Below, in pieces: positions 1 through 8,964 of a DNA stretch of 64,000 nt. Source of the DNA: CBDDBH01 sp965225625 (GTDB lineage: Bacteria; Pseudomonadota; Gammaproteobacteria; JADZEE01). Positions within the stretch are counted from its first letter, which is position 1. Each line of letters opens with the position of its first letter. The position numbers were made by a program, and so were the translations under genes. The stretch spans positions 248,001-312,000 of the forward strand of contig CBDDBH010000034.1 of the NCBI GenBank assembly GCA_965225625.1. Direction: 5' to 3'. Below the pieces are notes generated by a model that ran no database searches, was not told the origin of the DNA, and was given only the letters and a program-made list of their open reading frames with translations.

Positions 1-113
1 CCGCAGCGTAGAGCGCGAACTTGGCTCGAGCGCCGCCCGACCGGCGTGTTCGCCGCCCGGGTATGCGGCGCTTCATCGCGCGATCGGTCAGTTTCTGTGC
101 GAACAAATCTTGG

Positions 114-1466
114 CTATTGGGCCGCCAGTGCTGGCTGCGCTGCAGATGGTTGGGAGCCCGCATATAACGCATACGCTCCAAAGCGCATTTGGTGTGGCAG
201 ACCAAGCTTCGCGGCGATGAAATCGATGGCGAATTTCTCGGTCAGCTCCTTACCGTTCCAGTCATAAGCTTTGAAAAATTGCAGCGCGTGTCCGCCAACC
301 GCTTCCTTTTTGTCCCAATTCGCGAGCAGTGAAGACGTAAAATAAGCGCGTTTTCCGTCCCAGCTTTGCGACACCATATTGACCTGCTCACCGATTCGCT
401 TCTCGTATATTTGCTTTGGCTTAAACGGATCACTTACGTCGTAAATACGAACGGTGCCGTCATTCCAGGTGTCCACCCAAAGCAGCGAATCGTCGGCTGA
501 TATGGATATGTCGACCGGCAACGGGATCTTGCTGGCGTCGGCGATATCGGCCACTGCTTCGGCTTGCCATTGGCCGGCCTCGTCTTCGTGGATCAACCAG
601 ATTTTAGATGTCAGCGCAGTCGTCGTGAAACAGTAGTCATGCTGGGGCATCCACGCACAGCGTACTTCCAGTGGCGCACCGGGCACGTCCAGAATCGTTT
701 TCGGTTTGCGCGTATGCAAGTCCCAGATGACAACCGTATTACCGAAGTTTTTCATTGCCTGCGGATCGGCCATCATTTTGCCCAGATCCATCATGTAATT
801 GTTCCAGCCGGTAAACGATGATGTGACCATGACGTTGCGTCGTGGCAATACGCGCAAGTCGTACCCATAGCCATCGGCAAACTGGCCGGTTTTGGTTGCG
901 CCCTGCAGCGCTTCATCGGTGGGCATCCAGTAAGTCGCGATATATTCGCCGGCGTTGGTGTATTCGACCATACCGGTTCGACCGCCGTGATCTTTATTGT
1001 TAGATAGTCCGGTAATCAGCATGCGACCCGGCATGGCGTAACTCGTGTGAGGTCCGACGACGCCACCGCTTTTTGCGACGAAGTCGGTAATGATCTGGTG
1101 AACTTTGGGTCGCGCGGGGTCCGTGTGCAAATTGAAGATAAATATCTTATTGGTATCCAGACCGGCCGCCCAAAGGTAGCGTCGGTCGTCGGTAAGCCCG
1201 GAGTGATGCGCCTCGTTGCGGCCACCCACCGACAGTGAGTGAATTATCGTGCCGTATTGTTCCGATGCGGGATTGACATCGACGGTGACCAGTTTGTCTT
1301 GTTCGTCGCCCACGCCCTGAACGCCCAGGGTCCACACGTACACAAAGTCTTCCTGGCCAACTATCTTTGCCATGTACGGGGACATGCAGGTTTCGTCTGC
1401 TTGTGCAATGCCGAATTGGGCCAACACCCCGAATAAGATAAATCTAGCGGTGTATCTGTTAAACAT
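114..1466 (-). CDS. Selenium-binding protein 56 / methanethiol oxidase family, periplasmic
   Basis: The 450-residue protein starts with a Sec-type signal peptide (about residues 1-23, ending near AQA-DE), so the mature protein is probably periplasmic. The rest reads as the SBP56 beta-propeller family, with an HHSGLTDDRRYLWAAGLD block near residue 87 and an HTSYAMPGRMLITGLSNNKD block near residue 140. Known members include bacterial MtoX methanethiol oxidases, copper enzymes that convert methanethiol to formaldehyde, H2S and peroxide; that activity is inferred here only from family membership. A GGGAG-like ribosome site sits just upstream of the ATG. The gene lies 109 bases downstream of the deacetylase-like gene on the same strand and may be cotranscribed with it. 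The C-terminus carries a short Ala/Gln-rich tail that looks lineage-specific. Confidence 0.85.
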   Translation of the reverse strand: MFNRYTARFILFGVLAQFGIAQADETCMSPYMAKIVGQEDFVYVWTLGVQGVGDEQDKLVTVDVNPASEQYGTIIHSLSVGGRNEAHHSGLTDDRRYLWAAGLDTNKIFIFNLHTDPARPKVHQIITDFVAKSGGVVGPHTSYAMPGRMLITGLSNNKDHGGRTGMVEYTNAGEYIATYWMPTDEALQGATKTGQFADGYGYDLRVLPRRNVMVTSSFTGWNNYMMDLGKMMADPQAMKNFGNTVVIWDLHTRKPKTILDVPGAPLEVRCAWMPQHDYCFTTTALTSKIWLIHEDEAGQWQAEAVADIADASKIPLPVDISISADDSLLWVDTWNDGTVRIYDVSDPFKPKQIYEKRIGEQVNMVSQSWDGKRAYFTSSLLANWDKKEAVGGHALQFFKAYDWNGKELTEKFAIDFIAAKLGLPHQMRFGAYALYAGSQPSAAQPALAAQ

Positions 1467-1575
1467 GCTTGTCTCCCTAGGTAAAGCTTAGTATGTCAGT
1501 CGTCACGCGATCGACGGATTCCACGTCGTGCGCTGCCATCATAGCGCGGCCGCCATACGCAAAAATAGTACCTGA

Positions 1576-2538
1576 CTACGTTGTCTCCGCGGTTGCATCG
1601 ATGCGGGCCAGAACTTTTAAATGCGCCGCGACGCAGCGGGGCATCATCTGCAGGTTATAACCGCCCTCGAGCAAAGACAATAGTCGGCCGCTGGCGTGTT
1701 GTTCAGCGACTTCCATCATGCGTTCGCTCATCCACGCGAAAAACTCAGTGCTTAACGCAATCTGCCCAAGTGGATCATCGATATGAGCGTCGAAGCCAGC
1801 CGAGATAATCACGGCTTCCGGCTGGTAAGCGGCTATTTTTGGCAGAATGATCTCGCTGAAGGCCTGTTTATAAAGAGCGTCACCGGCGCCGGCGGGCATC
1901 GGGCAATTTACGATGCTACCGGCGCCAGGGCCATGCCCGGTTTCACTCGCCGCGCCAGTGCCGGGGTAATACGGGTATTGATGCGTGCTCACGTACATCA
2001 CCGACGGATCATCGTCGAAACTGTGCTGCGTGCCGTTGCCGTGATGTACGTCCCAGTCGAGTATGAGGATCTTGTCCAGCCCGTATTGCTGTTGCAGGTA
2101 GCGCGTAAGGATGGCCACATTGTTAAACACGCAAAACCCCAGCGCCTGGCCGTGCTCGGCATGATGTCCTGGCGGGCGAAGTAACGCGAAGCCGTTGTCG
2201 ATCTGCTTTGCCATTAGTTGATCTGCCAGTGCCAGTGCGCCACCGACTGCCAGTACGGCTGCCTCGAATGAATCTTTCGATATCGTGACATCCAGCGAAT
2301 CCAGATAGGGTTGGCCGCCGTCAACCGTTTGTTTCGCCCGCTCTATATACGCTTCGGAATGTATGGTGCTGAGCCATTTGCGTTCAGCCGGCCGCGGCGC
2401 ACAGCGAGCGAGTGAGTTAAACCATGGCTGTGTTTCCAGGTGGCTCATGGCCGCAATCAGGCGATCGCTGCTTTCCGGATGGCCTCGTCCTGTGTCATGT
2501 GCCAGATACCTGGGGTCGTAGAGAAAACCGGTTGTCAT
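1576..2538 (-). CDS. Histone deacetylase superfamily hydrolase (acetylpolyamine amidohydrolase-like)
   Basis: The 320-residue protein is a full-length class II histone-deacetylase-fold enzyme, a zinc amidohydrolase. Visible catalytic features are the tandem histidines in PPGHHAEHG (His125/126), the metal ligands in DWDVHHGNG (Asp163, His165), Asp250 in SAGFD, and the transition-state tyrosine in EGGY (Tyr294). Bacterial members remove acetyl groups from polyamines, acetoin-related substrates or proteins; the substrate here cannot be read from sequence. There is no signal peptide, so it is cytoplasmic. It is divergent to the mug gene and lies upstream of the SBP56-like gene on the same strand. 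Confidence 0.9.
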   Translation of the reverse strand: MTTGFLYDPRYLAHDTGRGHPESSDRLIAAMSHLETQPWFNSLARCAPRPAERKWLSTIHSEAYIERAKQTVDGGQPYLDSLDVTISKDSFEAAVLAVGGALALADQLMAKQIDNGFALLRPPGHHAEHGQALGFCVFNNVAILTRYLQQQYGLDKILILDWDVHHGNGTQHSFDDDPSVMYVSTHQYPYYPGTGAASETGHGPGAGSIVNCPMPAGAGDALYKQAFSEIILPKIAAYQPEAVIISAGFDAHIDDPLGQIALSTEFFAWMSERMMEVAEQHASGRLLSLLEGGYNLQMMPRCVAAHLKVLARIDATAETT

Positions 2539-2645
2539 GCGATGTTAGCCTAGCGTTCCAATGACAGTATGGGAAACGTTTCGGTCACGCTTTGCAAGTA
2601 TCGCCTGTTGCGTAGTTGTGGGCCTGCAAGGGTAGACTATTGACA

Positions 2646-3176
2646 ATGAAAACCCTGCCGGATTATTTGCGTCACGGTCTTGATATTCTTTCCATAGGAT
2701 TGAATCCGTCTCTGAATGCCGTCAAGGCAGGTTACTATTTCGCCACACCACAGAATCGTTTTTGGCCTGCCCTCAATGCCTCGGCATTGTTTGAGCCCCA
2801 GTTGACGCCCAGCGCTGCATCCATGCAATGGATGTTCGAGCAGGGTGTGGGCTTCACCGATGTGGTCAAACGCCCATCGCGAGGCTCGGCCCAGTTGCGA
2901 GCGGCGGATTTTCGCGAGTGGGCGCCTGTGATCCGTGTTGAGCTCGAGCTCTATCGACCGCGGATCGCATGGTTTCACGGTAAGCTTGCCTACGAAAATT
3001 ATTTGAAATTTGCAGAGGATCGGCGCGAGCGGATCCGCTGGGGGCGCCAGCGCCGACGACTCGGTAATACCGTGTTTTTTGTCACACCGAACCCCAGTCC
3101 GGCTAACGCGACCTACTCTCTGCAAGACATCACCCAGTGGTACAACCGCCTGGCGCGACTGCGTGATCGTATGTGA
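2646..3176 (+). CDS. mug: G/U mismatch-specific uracil-DNA glycosylase, Mug/TDG family
   Basis: This protein of about 176 residues contains the two diagnostic Mug blocks: IGLNPSLNAVKAGYYFA near residues 17-33, with the catalytic Asn followed by the PQNRFW segment, and a C-terminal NPSPANATYS block near residue 150 that inserts into the DNA base stack. Such enzymes excise uracil opposite guanine and ethenocytosine in base excision repair. An in-frame start 30 bases upstream exists, but the ATG chosen here places the first beta strand directly at the N-terminus as in E. coli Mug (168 aa). The gene is transcribed divergently from the deacetylase-like gene and convergently with the RraA-like gene. 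Confidence 0.9.
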   Translation: MKTLPDYLRHGLDILSIGLNPSLNAVKAGYYFATPQNRFWPALNASALFEPQLTPSAASMQWMFEQGVGFTDVVKRPSRGSAQLRAADFREWAPVIRVELELYRPRIAWFHGKLAYENYLKFAEDRRERIRWGRQRRRLGNTVFFVTPNPSPANATYSLQDITQWYNRLARLRDRM

Positions 3177-3205
3177 CCGCTATCGCGTTAACGACGGAAC
3201 TAAAT

Positions 3206-3904
3206 CTATTTGTCCTTATCCAACAGCGCGCGCGCCGCGTCGTTGAATGGGTAATACTTTCCCGGCGAGACGTTTTCGTGCTCGAGTTGCTTCTTCACCG
3301 CACGTTCGAGCGCATCGTACTGCTGCGCCTTGGCGATGATCTCCTCGACCTGCTCGCCTGGCACGACGATAACACCGCCATCGTCGGCGCTGATGTAATC
3401 GCCGGGCATCACCAGTACACCACCGCATTGCACGGCCGTCTGGGTTTCGTAAGGCAGCATGTGTGAGGGCATGGTCATATTGGTTTCACAAGCGCCGAAC
3501 AGACCGATTCCGTAGGTTTCCAAGGTAGCGAGATCGCGCAAGCCCCCGTCCGTGACGATGCCCGCAGCGCCGCGTTGTTTGAGTCGCCACAGCTTGATGT
3601 CACCGGCGGCAGAGGGTTCTCCCAGGCGCATGGCGTCCATTACCAGTACGTCACCGGGCCCGCAAAGTTCCATTGCTTGATACTCGGCACTGTCGGTTCC
3701 GCCAATCACTTGGGCGCGTAGGTCAGGTCGGCTGGGAACATAGCGCATTGTGACTGCGCGACCGACCATTTTCTGTTCCGGTAGTAACGAGAAAACGCCC
3801 CGCATCTGCGTGTTTACATTGCCCAGGCCGTCCATTACGTCGAGCAGGGTGGATGCCGGCAGGGCTCGCAAGTTGGCGAGTATCTTCTGGTCGCTGTCAG
3901 TCAT
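3206..3904 (-). CDS. RraA-like protein (HMG/CHA aldolase or RNase E inhibitor fold)
   Basis: The 232-residue protein belongs to the RraA/MenG-like superfamily. The block GIVTDGGLRDLATLETYG near residue 138 carries the Arg-Asp pair typical of the metal and substrate site in 4-hydroxy-4-methyl-2-oxoglutarate (HMG) aldolases. Upstream of it is a conserved GDVLVMDAM strand. Members act either as class II pyruvate aldolases or, in RraA itself, as inhibitors of RNase E. The stand-alone context and retained catalytic residues lean towards an aldolase-like enzyme, but the function is not settled. A strong AAGGAG ribosome site lies 8 bases before the ATG. It is divergent from the RND exporter gene. 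Confidence 0.82.
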   Translation of the reverse strand: MTDSDQKILANLRALPASTLLDVMDGLGNVNTQMRGVFSLLPEQKMVGRAVTMRYVPSRPDLRAQVIGGTDSAEYQAMELCGPGDVLVMDAMRLGEPSAAGDIKLWRLKQRGAAGIVTDGGLRDLATLETYGIGLFGACETNMTMPSHMLPYETQTAVQCGGVLVMPGDYISADDGGVIVVPGEQVEEIIAKAQQYDALERAVKKQLEHENVSPGKYYPFNDAARALLDKDK

Positions 3905-4027
3905 TTTTCAATCTCCTTAGCGTCGCGGACGAGAGTAGGGGGCGTACTCCTGTCCGGTCAAGCCGGACCCAGCAGGTAGCGTTCCTTTATACTCAAATTT
4001 TTCCGGCTGATTGGTAACCCACTTTCA

Positions 4028-6319
4028 ATGTTCGAGCGATACATCAACTGGATCATTCGTCGCCACAAAACCGTTGTGTGCCTCAGCCTCGTCACCGTGG
4101 GGTTGCTGAGCTACGGCATCACCGGTTTAACGATTACCAACGACATGCGGGCCTATTTCAGCGCCGATAACCCACAGCTAAAGGCTTTCGATCGGCACGA
4201 GCAAATCTACGACAAGCAGGATACGGTGAGTTTCTTGGTCACCCCGCACGAGGGCGATGTATTTAGCAGTGAGATATTGAACCTGGTGTCGGCGTTGACG
4301 GACCTCGGTTGGCAGGTTCCATACTCACGGCGGGCTTCTTCAATCGCCAATTATCAGCACACCTGGTCCAGCGGCGACGAATTATTCGTCAGCGACTTAA
4401 TCCCTGATAGCGCTGCGTTGGATAAGGCTGCGGCTGCGCGAATAAAGCGCATTGCATTGTCCGAACCGACGCTCGTCGGAACACTAGTTGCTACTGATGG
4501 TGCAGCGGCGATGATCGTCGTTACCCTTACTTTCCCTCCAGGCGAACTAAGCGCGAATGATGTAGTCGTGGAATGGGCGAAGGCAGCGCTTGAGCCGTAC
4601 CGAGCGCGCCATCCCACGCTTGACATCCATTTAGCTGGCACAACGACGACCAACGTCACGCTGGGCGAGGCAGTCGCCCAAGACTTGGGAACGCTGATTG
4701 CGCTGAGCTATCTGGTCATTGTTATAGGCTTGTTCGCGCTACTGCGCCAGATTGGTGCGGTAGTGGCCACCGTAACCATAATAACGGCAGCGATCGCTAC
4801 GACAATGGGTATTTTCGGCTGGTTTGACCTCGTGCTCGAGGCCCTGGCGGGGTTTGTGCCGAGTATTGTCATGACCATTGCCGTCGCGGATTCGGTGCAC
4901 ATTCTCTCGAGTTACTATCATGAACTTCGCCGCGGCACCTCCAGGCCGCAAGCGGTCGCCGAATCGATGCGCATTAACGCGCCACCTGTTTTCATCACAT
5001 CGCTGACCACGATAATCGGCGTGTTGACCTTGAACTTCAGCGACTCGCCGCCCTATCGGGATCTGGGCAACATGATTGCCGTGGGCGTGGCACTGGCCTT
5101 GTTATTGTCCATTACCTTGCTGCCCGCGCTGCTCATGTGGATGCCGGTGCGAAATCCGCAACACGGCAAAGGTTTCGAGCACCTCATGGGCCGCTTTGCC
5201 GATTTTGTAATCGGCAACCGCCGAGGACTGTTACTGGGCGTGGGTGCCATCATTATTGTGCTCGCGAGTTTCATCCCTAGAAATACCCTGACTGAGAATT
5301 GGCACGAATATTTCGATGACACTTTTGAAGCGCGCCGCAGTCTCGACGCCATTGATCATCACATGAACTGGTTGCACTCCATCCGCTACTCAGTGGACAG
5401 CGGCCGGGAGCAGGGTATCCACGATCCGGCGTACCTCGCAGCGCTGGAGCGATTGGCGCGGTGGTACGAGTCGCAACCCGAGGTCACTCACGTGGCGCGG
5501 CTGACGCAAACAATCAAACGTCTGAACATGAACCTACACGGCGACGACAGGGCCTGGTATCGGATCCCGCACAGCTCGGCGTCGGCAGCGCAGTACCTGT
5601 TATTGTTCGAGCTGAGCTTGCCGCAGGGTTTAGGACTTGAAAATAGTATTAACGTCGGCCGCTCGGCCAGCCAGATGGTTGTGTATGTGAAGAGAACGGA
5701 CTCTGCGCAGCTGTTGGCCCTGGATGCCAGAGCGCACGAATGGATAAAAACCAACACCCCGAGCCTGGGCGTGGCGGCGGGCACTGGCGTCGATATGATG
5801 TTTGCACACATTAATCATCGAAACATTCGCGGATTGTTAAAGGGAATGGTGATGGCACTGGTATTGATCTCGCTGGTACTTATTGTGGCGCTCCGATCGC
5901 TGCGGCTGGGCATGCTGAGTTTAATTACAAATCTTGCACCCGGCGCGCTGGCGTACGGTACCTGGGCGATCATTAATGGGCGGATAGATATGTCTGCATC
6001 GATAGTGATGTGCATGAGTATTGGTATCGTCGTCGACGACACGGTTCATTTTTTGAGTAAGTATTTGCGCGCCCGACGTGAACGGGGTTTGTATGGAGCC
6101 GAGGGTATGCGTTACGCATTCAATACCGTGGGTGTCGCCCTGACCGTCACTAGCGTCGTGCTGGTAGGCGGTTTTCTGGTACTAACGGCTTCGCACTTCA
6201 GCCCAACCAACGTCACCGGTACACTGATGGCATTGACCCTGGCTTACGCACTGTTTGTGGATTTCCTGTTCATGCCGCCGTTGCTGATGGCGTTGGATAA
6301 ACGCTGGCAGGGCGACTGA
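4028..6319 (+). CDS. RND superfamily exporter, MMPL / sterol-sensing-domain type
   Basis: The 763-residue membrane protein has the two-repeat layout of hydrophobe RND transporters: one helix at about 12-34, a periplasmic loop, a helix bundle around 215-375, a second single helix near 400 followed by a loop, and a final bundle around 600-755. The two sterol-sensing-like repeats are visible as VADSVHILSSYYHELRRG and VVDDTVHFLSKYLRARRERG, each carrying the intramembrane acidic residues used for proton coupling. Relatives export lipids, hopanoids or other hydrophobic compounds. The substrate is unknown and no membrane fusion partner is adjacent. It is followed closely by a cupin gene. Confidence 0.88.
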   Translation: MFERYINWIIRRHKTVVCLSLVTVGLLSYGITGLTITNDMRAYFSADNPQLKAFDRHEQIYDKQDTVSFLVTPHEGDVFSSEILNLVSALTDLGWQVPYSRRASSIANYQHTWSSGDELFVSDLIPDSAALDKAAAARIKRIALSEPTLVGTLVATDGAAAMIVVTLTFPPGELSANDVVVEWAKAALEPYRARHPTLDIHLAGTTTTNVTLGEAVAQDLGTLIALSYLVIVIGLFALLRQIGAVVATVTIITAAIATTMGIFGWFDLVLEALAGFVPSIVMTIAVADSVHILSSYYHELRRGTSRPQAVAESMRINAPPVFITSLTTIIGVLTLNFSDSPPYRDLGNMIAVGVALALLLSITLLPALLMWMPVRNPQHGKGFEHLMGRFADFVIGNRRGLLLGVGAIIIVLASFIPRNTLTENWHEYFDDTFEARRSLDAIDHHMNWLHSIRYSVDSGREQGIHDPAYLAALERLARWYESQPEVTHVARLTQTIKRLNMNLHGDDRAWYRIPHSSASAAQYLLLFELSLPQGLGLENSINVGRSASQMVVYVKRTDSAQLLALDARAHEWIKTNTPSLGVAAGTGVDMMFAHINHRNIRGLLKGMVMALVLISLVLIVALRSLRLGMLSLITNLAPGALAYGTWAIINGRIDMSASIVMCMSIGIVVDDTVHFLSKYLRARRERGLYGAEGMRYAFNTVGVALTVTSVVLVGGFLVLTASHFSPTNVTGTLMALTLAYALFVDFLFMPPLLMALDKRWQGD

Positions 6320-6347
6320 GTACGATAGCTAATGATCGGAGATGACT

Positions 6348-6680
6348 ATGGATAAGGAGCAAGAATTTATCGTCGATGTGAACGACCTTGATTGGACCGT
6401 AGGGGTTTCCGGTATCAAACTCAAACATCTTGTATCGCGAGCGGGTGGGCCGCATGCGCGCGTGATAAGAATGGAGGCCGGTGACGTGGTGCCACGGCAT
6501 CGTCACCCGTGCGTGGAGATAATGTATGTGCTGGACGGCGAACTCGAGATGAACGATCGCAGCTACGGCGTTGGAAGTTGCTACTTCAAGCCGGAAAAAT
6601 GGTCTTACGGCCCGCTCAGTACCAAAACCGGTGTGACCTTGTTGTTGTTTTTCGATGGCGACGACAAATTTTTGGCATGA
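6348..6680 (+). CDS. Small cupin-domain protein
   Basis: The protein of about 110 residues is a single cupin barrel. Motif 1 reads PRHRHPCVEIMYVLDGELEMN, with the two metal-ligand histidines and a glutamate, and is followed by a second strand set ending in FKPEKWSYGPLSTKTG. No other domain is present and no reaction can be assigned. Two ATGs lie 6 bases apart. The downstream one is preferred because the CGGAG ribosome site (6337-6341) would abut the first ATG with no spacer. It lies between the RND exporter and a GNAT gene and is probably cotranscribed with both. Confidence 0.75.
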   Translation: MDKEQEFIVDVNDLDWTVGVSGIKLKHLVSRAGGPHARVIRMEAGDVVPRHRHPCVEIMYVLDGELEMNDRSYGVGSCYFKPEKWSYGPLSTKTGVTLLLFFDGDDKFLA

Positions 6681-6694
6681 TTTAAAGACAGGTA

Positions 6695-7240
6695 ATGGCT
6701 GAAACCAGACAAATTAGGGACATTGCCACGCCAACAGTGTGCACCGCCGTCGATACTGATCGCGACGCAATCCGAATGACGACCTTACAGGCTTACAGCG
6801 AGTATGGGCAGCTGCTGGCGCCGGCGGATTGGGAAGCTTACCGGCAAAATATTATCGCGGCCCTTGCGGCAGTGGATGGTGCCGAACAATTTGTTGTGAA
6901 AGAACGCGGACAAGTCGTCGGCGCGGTGTTGTTATGCCCGCCGGGTTCAGCGTTCGCGCAACACCTGCGCGGAGCGGACAGCCCGGAAGTACGGCTGCTG
7001 GCAGTGGCTCCCCACGCGCGTGGTCGTGGTCTGGCGGTGGCATTGATGAATGAATGCATAGCTCGCGCTCGCGATAGGCGGGCCACCGCGCTTACCTTGC
7101 ACACCATGGAGGCCATGCAGGCAGCCCGTCGACTCTATGCACGCATGGGTTTCGTGCGAGCACCCGAGTTGGATTTTGTGCCCCGCGATAGCTTTGTCGC
7201 AGAAGGTTACCGCCTCGATCTGAGTGTCGCAGCCGATTAG
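6695..7240 (+). CDS. GNAT family N-acetyltransferase
   Basis: The 181-residue protein is one GNAT domain. The acetyl-CoA pyrophosphate-binding loop is ARGRGLA at residues 108-114 after the LLAVAP beta strand, and the final LYARMGF block is the typical C-terminal alpha4/beta6 region. Substrates range from amino acids and antibiotics to protein N-termini, and nothing in the context decides between them. The start lies 14 bases after the cupin gene, which suggests a shared transcript. Confidence 0.85.
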   Translation: MAETRQIRDIATPTVCTAVDTDRDAIRMTTLQAYSEYGQLLAPADWEAYRQNIIAALAAVDGAEQFVVKERGQVVGAVLLCPPGSAFAQHLRGADSPEVRLLAVAPHARGRGLAVALMNECIARARDRRATALTLHTMEAMQAARRLYARMGFVRAPELDFVPRDSFVAEGYRLDLSVAAD

Positions 7241-7312
7241 GCTGGGTGCGACTCAAATAGAGACCAAGTCCGCGATTACCGATCTTAATCTTGCTCAAAT
7301 TGGAGCTCTACC

Positions 7313-7618
7313 ATGTGCCGGAACATCAAACCACTATTTAACTTCAAACCGCCAGCGAGCGAGGACGAGATCCGCGCCGCGTCGCTGCAATTCGTACGCA
7401 AATTAAGTGGCTTTACGCGGCCTTCGCGCGTAAACGAAACGAGTTTTGAAAACGCCGTCAACGAAATCAGCGAGATCGCACGGGCTTTGCTCGACTCGCT
7501 CGTTACCGGCGCGGCGCCGCGAAATCGCCACATAGAGACCGCAAAAGCGCAGGCGCGGGCAGCTAAGCGCTTCGGCTCCGCCGAGCAAACCGACGCTGCG
7601 ACGCAGGGCCCGCGATGA
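7313..7618 (+). CDS. DUF2277 family small protein
   Basis: The 101-residue protein begins MCRNIKPLFNFKPPASEDEI and continues with a basic helical segment ending VTGAAPRNRH. This is the pattern I recognise as DUF2277, a widespread family of unknown function. Four-base ATGA overlap with the following amidohydrolase gene indicates translational coupling. No signal peptide or membrane segment is visible. The name is from memory of the family, not from a search. Confidence 0.75.
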   Translation: MCRNIKPLFNFKPPASEDEIRAASLQFVRKLSGFTRPSRVNETSFENAVNEISEIARALLDSLVTGAAPRNRHIETAKAQARAAKRFGSAEQTDAATQGPR

Positions 7619-8928
7619 ACATTAAAATACGATGCCGTTACAGCGTGGTGTTCGCATTGTCACTGCTGTCAGCGATAACCCATGCGCAGGGTAAGTCCAC
7701 CGTAACGGATAGTCTGGATCGATTGGTGGCCGAAGTTACTCCGGCGGTTATCGCTTGGCGTCACGACATCCACCAGCATCCGGAACTTGGTAATCGCGAG
7801 ACTCGCACTGCGGGCCTGGTTGCCGCACATCTGCGTAGTTTAGGCATGGAGGTTCAAACCGGTGTTGCGCATACAGGTGTGGTTGCCGTGTTGCGCGGTG
7901 GTAGACCCGGGGGCACCGTAGCATTGCGCGCCGATATGGACGCCCTGCCGGTCACGGAGGAGGTTGATGTGCCGTTCGCCTCCCGGGTGCGCACGATGCA
8001 CAACGGCAGCGAAGTGGGCGTTATGCATGCCTGCGGACATGATGCCCATACAGCGATTCTTATGGGGGTTGCCGAAGTGCTCGCTGCGCTCCGCGCGACC
8101 TTACCGGGATCGGTCAAGTTCATTTTCCAGCCGGCCGAGGAGGGGCCACCGGCTGGCGAACAGGGTGGTGCCACAATGATGATTGCCGAAGGCGTACTGC
8201 AGAACCCTAAGCCCGACGCGATTTTTGCGCTGCACACTATGCCGGCGCCCACTGGCCTGGTCGGTTATCGAGTCGGTGGAATTCTCTCTGGTGCCGATAC
8301 GCTGCATATTACGGTTAAAGGTCGGCAGACGCATGGCGCGCTACCGTGGTCGGGTGTAGACCCTATCGTTGTCGCTTCGCAAATTGTACTGGGCTTGCAG
8401 TTAATCCCTAGCCGCCAACTGGACCCCCGATCAGCTACAGTGATATCCATTGGCAGTATTCATGCAGGGTTGCGCGCCAATATCATTCCCGAGCAGGTAG
8501 ACATGGAGGGCACCATCCGCATTCTTGATCCCAGCACTCGGGACGACGTTTTGGCACGCATAAAAACGACTGCCGAGAAAATAGCCGACGCTTCCGGCGC
8601 GAGCGCACAAGTGCGTTTCACCCCATACGCGCCAGTCACCTATAACGATCCAGTATTGACGCGCAAAATGTTGCCAACTTTGCAGCGCGTCGCCGGTCCT
8701 GGTGCAGTCGAGGTGCGGCCATGGACACCATCGGAAGACTTCGCCCATTTCCAGCAGCATGTGCCTGGACTGTACGTGTTCTTGGGGAGGAGGAATCGGG
8801 CAGGCGTTGCGCTGGGCGAAGCGGCGCCGAATCACTCACCGCATTACTATGTTAACGACGATTCGTTGCCGCTCGGTGTTAATGTGCTGGCGTCGTTGGC
8901 GGTGGATTTTCTGAGCTCTCTGGATTGA
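7615..8928 (+). CDS. M20 family amidohydrolase (hippurate/IAA-amide hydrolase type), exported
   Basis: The 437-residue protein has a signal peptide (about 1-24, ending THA-QG) followed by a peptidase M20D fold. Dinuclear metal ligands are visible: Cys140 and His142 in MHACGHDAH, Glu175-Glu176 in FQPAEEG, the His of ALHTMPAP, and the late His in NHSPHYYV. The central dimerisation domain carries a VKGRQTHGALPW block. Family members hydrolyse N-acyl amino acids such as hippurate. It overlaps the DUF2277 gene by four bases and is followed by a broken D-aminoacylase-like gene, so the pair may have formed an exported N-acyl-amino-acid degradation unit. Confidence 0.9.
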   Translation: MNIKIRCRYSVVFALSLLSAITHAQGKSTVTDSLDRLVAEVTPAVIAWRHDIHQHPELGNRETRTAGLVAAHLRSLGMEVQTGVAHTGVVAVLRGGRPGGTVALRADMDALPVTEEVDVPFASRVRTMHNGSEVGVMHACGHDAHTAILMGVAEVLAALRATLPGSVKFIFQPAEEGPPAGEQGGATMMIAEGVLQNPKPDAIFALHTMPAPTGLVGYRVGGILSGADTLHITVKGRQTHGALPWSGVDPIVVASQIVLGLQLIPSRQLDPRSATVISIGSIHAGLRANIIPEQVDMEGTIRILDPSTRDDVLARIKTTAEKIADASGASAQVRFTPYAPVTYNDPVLTRKMLPTLQRVAGPGAVEVRPWTPSEDFAHFQQHVPGLYVFLGRRNRAGVALGEAAPNHSPHYYVNDDSLPLGVNVLASLAVDFLSSLD

Positions 8929-8964
8929 CGGCCCGTCAAATGCGTTGACGGTGGCTAATAAAAG

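Noticed and set aside
1..113. Possible gene end at the left edge
   Set aside because: The 113 bases show no frame with recognisable motifs on either strand; nothing can be supported.
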